From assembly GCF_946222305.1 (NCBI RefSeq), contig NZ_CAMIHZ010000010.1:1-64000 (forward strand): a stretch of DNA of 64,000 nucleotides. The letters run 5' to 3'. Below, in pieces: positions 1 to 6,634 of the stretch. How positions within the stretch are numbered: the stretch's first letter is position 1; the number at the start of each line of letters is the position of its first letter. Both the position numbers and the translations under genes were made by a program. Source of the stretch: an uncultured Corynebacterium sp. Its GTDB lineage: Bacteria; Actinomycetota; Actinomycetes; Mycobacteriales; Mycobacteriaceae. The notes beneath the pieces are model-generated. The model made no database searches. It saw only the letters and a program-made list of their open reading frames with translations, and had not been told where the DNA came from.

Positions 1-55
1 CTTGAACCCCTAACCGCATAGAATTAAACCAGTCCAACTTTCGGGGGCCAGTTCA
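1..55 (+). mobile_element. Right end of an IS3-family insertion sequence (IS150-like), extending left of the window
   Basis: Bases 31-55 read in reverse complement as an end of the kind TGAACTGGCCCCCGAAAGTT followed by GGAC, which resembles the terminal inverted repeats of IS150-type IS3 elements (a TG start, then a C-rich block, then GTTGGAC). The first 21 bases encode a short open end (LEPLTA, then stop) that could be the last residues of the transposase. Only this end is visible, so the element, its family and its target duplication cannot be confirmed. Recognition is from memory of IS ends. Confidence 0.45.
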
Positions 56-151
56 TTCATTCACGACGGCGGGGCCTTTGGGGAAGAGATGGACTACTTT
101 GAGCCAGCTTATCCCTAAGTCGTGGGATACTGGTCGTGCCTATCTGATGCC

Positions 152-403
152 TTAGATTCCGATTAGTGCCTTAAATATAAATGCTGATGCCACAGTACAG
201 ATCGCAAGTGGCAGAAGCGGGATAATGACGCCCTTGAGAGAGTCTTTGCCATAGTTCCTCCTGCCGGAAATTACCGCAGCAATCATCGCAATCAGAAGTA
301 GAACTGGGACTAGCACAACAATAAACGAGTCGTGCTTCACGCCTAGAACGGCAATGAGCGCAATGAATATGCCTGCCAACCCATAGATGGCACTGAGTTT
401 CAT
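152..403 (-). CDS. Small hydrophobic membrane protein, unknown function
   Basis: This 83-residue protein is almost entirely hydrophobic. Segments near residues 7-22, 28-45 and 58-80 look like membrane helices, with a short basic loop (SGRRNYGKDSLKG) between the second and third. It lies 9 bases downstream of the secreted-protein gene at 413-937 on the same strand, so the two are probably co-transcribed. A toxin/immunity or secretion relationship with that partner is possible but nothing in the sequence shows it. I do not recognise a family. Confidence 0.6.
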   Translation of the reverse strand: MKLSAIYGLAGIFIALIAVLGVKHDSFIVVLVPVLLLIAMIAAVISGRRNYGKDSLKGVIIPLLPLAICTVASAFIFKALIGI

Positions 404-412
404 TTGAAGTCC

Positions 413-937
413 TTACAGCAGAATAAAGCTTACTGCGCGAGCGGCGACTCCAGCGAGGTAGTCATTGAAGCCGACGGCCTTGAAGCCCTTTCTCAGCCTT
501 TCCTCAACCGAGCCACTCACGTCAATCGCGATATTGAGGGCGTCCATCGTCTTGTCGTAGGTGAAGTACAAACCGACTGGGCCTAGGTACTTAGTTGCAT
601 TCTTCCACCGGTCCTTACCCATTTTCTCGAGTGTCCACCTAGCGCCCTTGAGGGCCTGCTTTGCTGCCCAGCCCTTGAGTCCATAGGTAGTTACGCTTGG
701 AGCCCCTTGGTCTGGTCGCTGCTCTCGAGCTTTAGAGATTGCTTCTGGGTCGTTGAGCAGTCGCTCAACTTCAGACTTCTCTTTTGGGGTTAGATCGTTT
801 CCGATGGTTCCATTAGCTTCGGACGCTTGGTTCGAGCTTGGAGGATTGGTCTCTGCATTCGCTGCACTAACTCCAGCCATCGGGACCGTTATTGCGAGTG
901 CCATCGAAGTGAGGCGAGCGGTGAGCTTTTTGCTCAT
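413..937 (-). CDS. Secreted protein of unknown function
   Basis: The 174-residue product starts with a clear Sec signal peptide: basic MSKKLTAR, a hydrophobic core, and an ANA-type cleavage site near residues 26-28. The mature part has a charged, probably helical stretch (TPKEKSEVERLLNDPEAISK) and then a region ending in a hydrophobic tail (GVAARAVSFILL). A hydrophobic C-terminal half in a small exported protein recalls bacteriocin-like peptides, and the small membrane protein immediately downstream (152-403) would fit an immunity role. That is inference from size and layout only; no known family was recognised. Confidence 0.65.
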   Translation of the reverse strand: MSKKLTARLTSMALAITVPMAGVSAANAETNPPSSNQASEANGTIGNDLTPKEKSEVERLLNDPEAISKAREQRPDQGAPSVTTYGLKGWAAKQALKGARWTLEKMGKDRWKNATKYLGPVGLYFTYDKTMDALNIAIDVSGSVEERLRKGFKAVGFNDYLAGVAARAVSFILL

Positions 938-1167
938 TTGTTGAACCTTCCTAGTTGTGGTCTGGTGTTGCTTGTGTGGAGGCGCTTTTGACGTTATGAG
1001 GTTAGTTGGCGGTGTGGGTAGGTGTTGTGGTTGTTGACCCCCTCATGTGGGGCGTTTTGCTTTTCTCGGGGATACAAGTTTGCCTTTTGGTCTACTCGAA
1101 AAGCCCTGCGCACGTCCTATAGGTGAAACTTCAACCAGTTAAGACACAATTCAATAAACGTGATGCA

Positions 1168-1263
1168 TCACCACTGCAGCCCTGCTCTAACCAGATATGA
1201 GCTTAGACGTAAAATGATCGACCGCCTCCAGCAGGCGCCGCACTGCTCAGGCTTAAGGGTCAT
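1168..1263 (-). CDS. Possible 31-residue small protein, translationally coupled
   Basis: A short frame begins MTLKPEQCGACWRRSI and ends in LVRAGLQW. Its ATG overlaps the stop codon of the preceding small gene (1260-1394) as ATGA, an arrangement that usually means coupled translation. It has a CxxC pair near residues 8-11. It is very short and has no recognised relatives, so it may be fortuitous. Together with its neighbour it is the only coding signal in the stretch 938-1567; the bases 938-1167 show nothing I can support. Confidence 0.25.
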   Translation of the reverse strand: MTLKPEQCGACWRRSIILRLSSYLVRAGLQW

Positions 1264-1394
1264 GGCAGTGGTTCCTTCCTGTTATGAAGAGTGAGACGAT
1301 AGACGCGGTACGGAGACGGTGTCCACAGGCGATAGGCGAGATATCCCGCTGCGATAATCAGCGCTATCTCCACTGCAATGAGAAGAATCATCAT
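1260..1394 (-). CDS. Small single-pass membrane protein (44 residues)
   Basis: The frame starts MMILLIAVEIALIIAAGYLA, an uninterrupted helix long enough to span the membrane, followed by a basic tail (YRLWTPSPYRVYRLTLHNRK). A good ribosome binding site (GAAAGGAAA) lies a few bases before the start. The helix-plus-cationic-tail layout is seen in many small bacterial membrane peptides, including some toxins, but no family can be assigned. It is divergent from the RhuM-like gene, leaving 1395-1567 as a shared promoter region. Confidence 0.45.
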   Translation of the reverse strand: MMILLIAVEIALIIAAGYLAYRLWTPSPYRVYRLTLHNRKEPLP

Positions 1395-1455
1395 CGTTTC
1401 CTTTCGAGAATTCATCGAACGCGAACTAAAGGACCGCGCTGCTCCCTCAGCAAAT

Positions 1456-1497
1456 TCGAACGTTCGACAACTTCATCCGCGCCCCAGTGTCGAACGC
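1456..1497. promoter_or_regulatory. Palindrome and related half-site in the divergent promoter region before the RhuM-like gene
   Basis: Bases 1456-1467 form a perfect 12-bp palindrome, TCGAACGTTCGA, and TCGAACGC recurs at 1490-1497. They lie about 70-110 bases before the RhuM-like start in the 173-base gap between divergent genes. TCGAAC/GTTCGA half-sites resemble actinobacterial LexA boxes, but the usual 4-base spacer is missing here, so another repressor is equally likely. Confidence 0.3.
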
Positions 1498-1567
1498 TCT
1501 GTTTACGATGACGGCATGCCGGAAGATGCAGTAGCCGACAGTAGCCCAGAAGTAGGAGGCACCCCCG

Positions 1568-2598
1568 ATGACTACGAACGATAAACACGACCAGATCGCC
1601 ATCTACACAACCGAAGACGGCGCAGCACAGGTTCGCCTGCAACTTAAAGATGACACCGCTTGGCTAACCCAGAAACAAATGTCTGAATTATTCAACGTAG
1701 GTGTCTCATCCATCAGCAAACATCTCAAAAACACTTTCGACGAAGGCGAATTAAATCGAGAGTCAACTGTTGCAAGATTGGAAAATGTTGGAGTTGAGCA
1801 GGGAAGAACTGTCACTAGAACAATCGAACATTACAACCTAGATGCCATACTCGCAGTCGGATACCGAGTACGCGGCCCCCGCGGTGCACAGTTCAGACGT
1901 TGGGCAACCGAAGTTCTACGCGAATACCTCGTCAAAGGATTCGCCATGGACGACCAACGACTCAAGACCGACGGCATCGACACTCACTTCGACGAGCTAC
2001 TTGAACGCATCCGCGAAATCCGCGCATCCGAACGCCAGAAGTTCCGCAAGGTACTCGACGTCATCACCGCAACCAGCGACGATTATCACGAAGTAAAAGA
2101 CTTCAAAACGGTCAAAAACTTCTTCGCAGGGATCCAAAACCGGCTACATTACGCAACACACGGCAAAACCGCTGCGGAACTCATATGGGAACGAGCAGAT
2201 AACACCCAACCAAACGCAGGACTCGCTACTTGGGATGGCGAAAGACCTCACAAGAAAGACATGATTACTGCCAAAACTATCTTCACGAAGACGAAGCCAA
2301 ACGAATGAACCGGCTTACCAGCATGTTCTTGGACTATGCCGAAGACCAGGCAGAAATGAAGAAAACCATGCTCCTCAAGGACTGGATGAGGAAAACAGAT
2401 GCGTGGCTTGTGTTCAATGAACGGGAAGTTCTCGAGGGCTATGGAACGCGGCAGATGTCGCAAGCTAAAACAAAAGCATCTAATGAATGGGATGCTTACC
2501 AGCGGCGCTTAGACAACGAAGTAAACGAGATCGATATGCGCCAGCTTGAAAGCGAGGTGCGAGAGCTTAACAAGAAACAGCATCGAGGTGAGCGATGA
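1568..2598 (+). pseudogene. RhuM family protein gene, disrupted by a single-base frameshift
   Basis: The N-terminal 235 or so residues match the RhuM (virulence protein) family: an early winged-helix-like block (WLTQKQMSELFNVGVSSISK), then VGYRVRGPRGAQFRRWATEV. The frame then goes out of phase and would stop at 2308. The C-terminal part (NYLHEDEAKRMNRLTSMFLD, then EDQAEMKK) continues in the next frame to 2598. Restoring one A in the A4 run at 2273-2276 (AKNYLHEDEA) joins the two halves into a normal length of about 343 residues. RhuM proteins were first noted in a Salmonella pathogenicity island and are common on mobile elements; their function is uncertain. The frameshift may be real decay, a homopolymer sequencing error or phase variation. 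Confidence 0.75.
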
Positions 2599-2996
2599 CC
2601 TCGATCCATGATCTTCACGACATGGCGTACATCATGGGCGTCGAACTCCGACACCATCATGGCCTCCCTAAGGGCTGGTACTCCCCCAGCCTCCGCGTGA
2701 TTTCCACCATGCGAGGCATGACGGTGTGGGACTATAAATCCACCCTCGCTCACGAACTCGGACACGCCGTCTACAACGACCAAAAGACCGGACATGAAGA
2801 CTTCGATCAACGCCAGGAGGACCGCGCCGACAGGTTCGCCGCAAAACTCCTCATCAACCACAACGAGCTACGGCACCTCGCCCCTTGGCACGGCACCGAC
2901 TTTCACAGCCTCGCCATCGACCTCGAGGTCACGCCCCGGCTTCTCGAGGTCTACCTCAAACAACACCCCAACGTCCTGAAAGAAATAGCAGCATGA
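2595..2996 (+). CDS. ImmA/IrrE family metallo-endopeptidase
   Basis: This 133-residue protein contains the zinc-protease signature HELGH (in STLAHELGHAVYND) and a downstream acidic helix (RQEDRADRFAAKLLI) that supplies the third metal ligand, the pattern of the ImmA/IrrE (DUF955) family. Members on mobile elements usually cleave a partner repressor and so release the element from repression. Its ATG overlaps the stop of the RhuM-like gene (ATGA at 2595-2598) and its stop overlaps the next start, so the three genes form a coupled unit. No cognate HTH repressor is adjacent, so the substrate is unknown; the RhuM product, with its N-terminal DNA-binding-like part, is a candidate. Confidence 0.85.
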   Translation: MTSIHDLHDMAYIMGVELRHHHGLPKGWYSPSLRVISTMRGMTVWDYKSTLAHELGHAVYNDQKTGHEDFDQRQEDRADRFAAKLLINHNELRHLAPWHGTDFHSLAIDLEVTPRLLEVYLKQHPNVLKEIAA

Positions 2997-3553
2997 AACT
3001 CCGCAAAGCACTCACAACCACCCTCGCCGTCCCACTCCTCGCCCTTAGTGCGTGCTCGAGCGGTGATGAGCTGAACCCGCCAACACACACCAGCAGCACC
3101 TCCCCTAGCTCCTCTTCCGCCCCGTCCACTTCGACAAAGACGGACAAGCCATCTACTCCGCCGCCAACGACTCGGCAACCCGCGCCGATCGAAACAAGTT
3201 CCCAGGGGCCAGCAGCCCAAACGCCCGCAACCGCGCCAATCCAAGAGCCATACGTAGTCGAGTGTCTACCAGGCACACCGGGACCTTCGCGCATGTCCGA
3301 CGGAACGGTCCGTTCTACTGATTTCTGTGCAAACCAACCTGGCGCTGATGCCTACCGTGAAGCCGAATCTAACGCCGGCCTTGACCCCTCTGAGGTGCCG
3401 TTCGCAAACGGTGGGACATGCCCCGCCTACAAGTGTGGATACGGCACTGCTCCGGACGGTACTCCAAATAAAAGCAGCGGTCAGCTCCAGTTCGAGGACG
3501 GCTGCCGGCGTGGCTACATCAGCCCCCAACAATGCGCCGCAGCTGGATACTAA
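2993..3553 (+). CDS. Lipoprotein with Ser/Thr/Pro-rich stalk and Cys-containing C-terminal domain
   Basis: The start at 2993 is chosen because it gives an ideal lipoprotein signal (MKLRKALTTTLAVPLLALSA before the lipobox Cys) and overlaps the previous stop as ATGA. A long low-complexity linker rich in Ser, Thr and Pro (about residues 30-90) acts as a wall-spanning stalk. The C-terminal domain carries five cysteines (in YVVECLPG, DFCANQPG, GTCPAYKCGYG, GCRRG and QQCAAAG), suggesting disulfides outside the membrane. The function is unknown. Coupling to an ImmA-type protease on an element is unusual for a surface lipoprotein. Confidence 0.75.
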   Translation: MKLRKALTTTLAVPLLALSACSSGDELNPPTHTSSTSPSSSSAPSTSTKTDKPSTPPPTTRQPAPIETSSQGPAAQTPATAPIQEPYVVECLPGTPGPSRMSDGTVRSTDFCANQPGADAYREAESNAGLDPSEVPFANGGTCPAYKCGYGTAPDGTPNKSSGQLQFEDGCRRGYISPQQCAAAGY

Positions 3554-3584
3554 GTACCTCCCCGCCTAGGAAAGTCTGATTCTC

Positions 3585-3944
3585 ATGACAAATCACTACC
3601 CGCACTATCCCCCGCCAACTTTGGGAAAGAAGATTCTTTCAGTTTCCGCAGTGTTCTTCGGTGTGCTCATCTTTGTCTTCGGAGCCTTCGCCAATGATGC
3701 ACTTGCCGGGTTAACGTCTGCCATGGCTATCGGGTTCCCCGGTGCTTGGTGGATCCACCACACCGACAGGGAGAAGAAGGGCAAACCGCCCCGCGACCGT
3801 CACTGGACGACTGTCAACATAGCCTGCATATTCATCTTCATTCTTGGAGCCTTTATCACTCCTTACGTCCTAGAGATGGAGAATGACTCCGGCTCGACGA
3901 CGACCACTACTCATCGGTCCTCCGCTAGGGAGACCGCCACTTAA
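3585..3944 (+). CDS. Membrane protein with three hydrophobic segments, unknown function
   Basis: The 119-residue product has a short Tyr/Pro-rich start (MTNHYPHYPPPTLGKK), hydrophobic segments at about residues 18-36, 39-53 and 78-97, and a polar Thr/Ser-rich tail. The middle contains a basic loop (HHTDREKKGKPPRDR). It follows the lipoprotein gene by 31 bases on the same strand and is followed by a terminator-like hairpin at 3957, so it probably ends the RhuM-ImmA-lipoprotein transcript. No family recognised. Confidence 0.6.
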   Translation: MTNHYPHYPPPTLGKKILSVSAVFFGVLIFVFGAFANDALAGLTSAMAIGFPGAWWIHHTDREKKGKPPRDRHWTTVNIACIFIFILGAFITPYVLEMENDSGSTTTTTHRSSARETAT

Positions 3945-3956
3945 AACACGAAAAGT

Positions 3957-3999
3957 GCCCTAGCCCCCGTGTGAGTCAGCACAGCCGGGGAGCTAGGGC
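3957..3999 (+). terminator. Hairpin, probable terminator of the element operon
   Basis: An inverted repeat with arms GCCCTAGC-CCCCG and CGGGG-AGCTAGGGC surrounds a 15-20 base loop. No long T run follows, but its position directly after the membrane-protein gene and before the integrase suggests termination. A similar hairpin occurs at 5786-5827. Confidence 0.5.
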
Positions 4000-4040
4000 A
4001 AAAGGTCAGCAGCACAAATACCGACAAGGACTAATCTACC

Positions 4041-5172
4041 ATGGCTTCAATCAAGAAGTACCAGACCGCCAAAGGGTACTTGTGGCGCGTCCAGTACCGC
4101 AGCCCGGACGGAAAATCACGCACAAAACAAGGTTTTGAGACAAAGGCGAAAGCCCAAGCATGGGCAGACAAAAACGCCGCGTCGATCCACACCGACGCCT
4201 GGACAAATCCCCAGCTCAAAAAAGCAGACCGTCGCCCACGTAGCGCAACCATGGCTCGCACGAATTGAGAATCTCGCCCCCTCCACCCGCCGCGTGTACA
4301 CCATCGCCTGGGACAAACACGTCGAACCACACTGGGGTCACCACGCCATCGGAAGTATTGTCCCATCCATGGTGCAGCAATGGGTAGACACCCAACCCGG
4401 TGGTGCTGTCACTGTGCGCCGGAACGTCAACGTTCTTGCTCAGATTCTGGACTATGCGGTTCGGGACGGCGCGCTAAAGACGAACCCCGCACGCGATCTG
4501 ATTCTGCCGATCAAGAGCCGGGGAGTCCACGTGTTCCTCACTGCGGAGCAGCTGCAGCACCTAGCGACACACGCGGGCGACAATGGAGTGCTTATCTACC
4601 TGCTGGGCACCGTTGGCTTGAGGTGGGGTGAACTCGCGGGATTACAGGTGGGTGATATTCACTTCCTCAAGCGCCGGATCCACGTACAAAGAAACGCCGT
4701 GACTATGGGCAACGACGTGATTCTGGGACCAATGAAAACTGGGCAAGATAGATGGGTGTCTGTGCCTGCAGTGGTGCTGGACATGCTTGCTCCGCTATGT
4801 CGTGGGAAACTCCTTGGGACGTGGGTGTGGGAGCGACCGAGGACTGGTGGACCGTTAAAGCTGCCAGGCGGGAAGAGTTGGTTTGAGGGGGCAGTGGCGC
4901 GGGCTATATCGGATGACCCGTCGTTTCCGCGAGTGACGGTTCATGGTTTGCGTCATGTGGCTGCCGGTCTGATGGTGTCTCAGGGTGCGAATGTGTTGGC
5001 GGTGTCGCGCCAGTTGGGGCATGCGGATCCGTCGGAAACGCTGAATCGGTATGCCGCGTTGTTCGACTCGGATTTGGATGCTGTGCGGGTGTCGATGAAT
5101 GCGTTGTTCTCCGGCATGTCGTGGAATTGTCGTGGGGAGTCGTCAAATCCGCTCATTTCTGCAGGTCAGTAG
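4041..5172 (+). pseudogene. Tyrosine recombinase (phage-type integrase), split by a frameshift
   Basis: The N-terminal reading frame (MASIKKYQTAKGYLWRVQYR) is the AP2-like arm-binding domain of actinobacterial phage integrases. After NPQLKK it runs out of frame, while the next frame carries the core-binding and catalytic domains: ENLAPSTRRVY, the first catalytic Arg in GLRWGELAGL, the HGLRH box, the LGHADPSETLNRYA box with the nucleophilic Tyr. Removing one A from the A6 run at 4218-4223 (CTCAAAAAGCAGACC) restores one protein of about 377 residues. The shift is in the +1 direction, which the AAAAAAG sequence would not give by ordinary -1 slippage, so a real indel or a sequencing error is more likely than programmed frameshifting. 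It sits directly beside the tRNA-type attachment site. Confidence 0.85.
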
Positions 5173-5182
5173 GCATTGTGTA

Positions 5183-5210
5183 GTGAGTTCGAGTCTCACC
5201 TGGGGCACCA
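5183..5210 (+). other. tRNA 3'-end fragment, probable attachment site (att) of the integrated element
   Basis: The sequence is a perfect T arm (GTGAG, TTCGAGT loop, CTCAC), the 3' acceptor strand CTGGGGC, discriminator A and encoded CCA. No matching 5' acceptor strand (GCCCCAG), D arm or anticodon arm precedes it, because the integrase gene runs to 5172. This is the classic result of integration into a tRNA gene: the intact gene should lie at the other junction, left of the window. The tRNA identity cannot be read without the anticodon. Confidence 0.75.
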
Positions 5211-5213
5211 TTT

Positions 5214-5260
5214 CACCCCCGCTCCATCGGCTAAGTCGCTGTATGAGCGGGGGTTCTTTT
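5214..5260 (+). terminator. Rho-independent terminator of the original tRNA gene
   Basis: The arms ACCCCCGCTC (5215-5224) and GAGCGGGGGT (5245-5254) are perfect complements around a 20-base loop and are followed by TCTTTT. The terminator lies 4 bases after the CCA end of the tRNA fragment, so it most likely terminates the resident tRNA gene and marks the chromosomal side of the junction. Confidence 0.8.
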
Positions 5261-5525
5261 CGATCCCGTCCAAAGCAGCGAACTTAGCGTAGCCCATTGT
5301 GGCAACTATTGACGGTAGGCTCTGGAGACGACAGGCGATCTTAAAGGGGAAGACGCCTTAGCGGCGAACTAGTGGCGTTTACGTACGCGTCCTGCAAAAA
5401 CACAAACCATAAGGGCTGTCTGACGCCACCCCTAATATGACGGTATGGCAAACGGCGCAGCCATTGACAGCTCCGCACCTTTCTGACGTCTACCCCAATC
5501 GACACCCAAATGACCTAGAGAACTA

Positions 5526-5762
5526 GTGGAGCCTCTGCCGAATGACGATGACGATGACTTAAATCGTCCGTATATTCCCCCTGCTCGTCAGCCCGCTCCC
5601 ATGCGCCAGCAACCTGCCCCGGCACCTGCTCCCGCACCTGTTCAATCCTTCAGTAGCTGCAAAGAGGCCAAAGCCGCTGGTGCAACGCCACTCTATGTCG
5701 GATCGCCTGGATACAGTCCCAGCCTCGACCGCGATGGGGACGGAGTAGCTTGCGAAGGGTAG
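5526..5762 (+). CDS. Excalibur calcium-binding domain protein, probably a truncated remnant
   Basis: The 78-residue frame has a Pro/Ala-rich linker (residues 15-39) followed by an Excalibur domain: SCKEAKAAGATPLYVGSPGY and the ending DRDGDGVACEG, whose DxDxDG loop binds calcium. Excalibur domains normally sit at the C-terminus of secreted nucleases or surface proteins, but no signal peptide is present and the start would be GTG without a good ribosome binding site. A 29-codon frame (5437-5526, starting MTVWQTAQPLTAPHLSD) ends in TAG overlapping this GTG and could be another piece of the same lost gene. I read this as a gene fragment left beside the integration site. The stretch 5261-5436 shows nothing else. 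Confidence 0.55.
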   Translation: MEPLPNDDDDDLNRPYIPPARQPAPMRQQPAPAPAPAPVQSFSSCKEAKAAGATPLYVGSPGYSPSLDRDGDGVACEG

Positions 5763-5785
5763 AGCTCAACTAAAGCGAATGGTTC

Positions 5786-5827
5786 CCTACCTCCCCGCGA
5801 GAGTCCGGCAAGCCGGGAGACTAGGGC
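5786..5827 (+). terminator. Hairpin, possible terminator after the Excalibur gene
   Basis: Arms CCCTACCTCCC and GGGAGACTAGGG pair with one mismatch region around GCGAGAGTCCGGCAAGCC. No T run follows. Its sequence and placement echo the hairpin at 3957-3999, so the two may derive from one element. Confidence 0.35.
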
Positions 5828-5856
5828 GAAATATCTGCGACGCAAAACGGGGAGCG

Positions 5857-5870
5857 TTGTTCGAACAACT
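5857..5870. promoter_or_regulatory. Perfect 14-bp palindrome GTTGTTCGAACAAC
   Basis: A perfect palindrome with a GTTCGAAC core lies between the Excalibur fragment and the end of the minus-strand gene at 5904. The same core or its half-sites occur before the RhuM-like gene (1456) and before the Type ISP gene (10798). It could be a protein-binding site, but no promoter is evident next to it. Confidence 0.25.
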
Positions 5871-5903
5871 CAGCGTTCACTCCCTCCTCACATACCGTTC
5901 GCG

Positions 5904-6524
5904 CTAGGGTGTTGGCGAGGGGGCATCAGTTAGTCCCTCCTGCAACGACCAGTGCCACTGCTGACCGAGTTGGTCACGGAATTCAATTCGTTCGACAGCG
6001 TATTTTGCAGCTTTCAACAAAGGCTGATAATTTTCGAAATCTTCCATTGAAATCGATTTCGGATCATCCAGGCGTGGTTGCGCACTAAAATTAGACGGGT
6101 CGTCGAAAACACTTGGTATGAAGTATCGCCCCGGCGGAAGCATCGCAACTTTCGTAGTTTGTACTTTTCCCATGTTACGTACTGTTAGTCGCACATCGAA
6201 AAACACGGAATTAACCGCGCCAGTCGTCGAGAGCAGAATTCCCCACTCCTTGCCTACTTCGGTTTCTCGGTACACCCACCATGCTTGCATGTTGCTAGCG
6301 ATTTCACGCTGATCTCTCGACATTTCACGGAGCGCCGCTTGCTCCGCAAACTCTTCGTTTTTCTGCGCAATTTCCATCTCCAAGCGATGAGATTTCTCTC
6401 GCTGCTCGTACGATTCGGTACGCGTTGTATTTGCGAGTCGGTTCGCTTGTAGCGCGAGAAGTAAAGCGGGGACCGAGGCAAAGGCTGCCACGATTTGGGC
6501 GATATTCCCTAGAGCACTCAGCAT
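5904..6524 (-). CDS. Membrane-anchored protein with a coiled coil, unknown function
   Basis: The 206-residue product starts with one hydrophobic helix (LGNIAQIVAAFASVPALLLA), followed by a charged helix likely to form a coiled coil (about residues 30-75: REKSHRLEMEIAQKNEEFAE). The C-terminal 120 residues look like a beta-rich soluble domain (VFFDVRLTVRNMGKVQTTKV). Proteins of this layout are common near mobile elements and defence islands, but the role of the family is not established. The next minus-strand gene upstream (6635) is 110 bases away. Confidence 0.55.
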   Translation of the reverse strand: MLSALGNIAQIVAAFASVPALLLALQANRLANTTRTESYEQREKSHRLEMEIAQKNEEFAEQAALREMSRDQREIASNMQAWWVYRETEVGKEWGILLSTTGAVNSVFFDVRLTVRNMGKVQTTKVAMLPPGRYFIPSVFDDPSNFSAQPRLDDPKSISMEDFENYQPLLKAAKYAVERIEFRDQLGQQWHWSLQEGLTDAPSPTP

Positions 6525-6634
6525 TAGTGTCCAAATCCTTTCCAGTCTCCATAGATTCCTAGTAAAGCCACCGACGCCTACTGCACATCCGTCCGACGAT
6601 TTCCCAACTTATACAAGCGGGCTGTCGTGGGCGA

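Noticed and set aside
404..586. Plus-strand frame of 60 residues
   Set aside because: Antisense to the secreted-protein gene, which has a clear signal peptide.
1037..1062. CCCC/GGGG stem followed by T-rich DNA
   Set aside because: Only a 4-bp stem with no gene ending nearby on that strand.
1378..1584. Plus-strand frame of 68 residues overlapping the RhuM start
   Set aside because: Poor composition, overlaps the better-supported minus-strand membrane peptide and has no ribosome binding site; read as promoter region.
4218..4224. Programmed frameshifting at AAAAAAG in the integrase
   Set aside because: The needed shift is +1, whereas this heptamer-like run favours -1; a simple indel explains it better.
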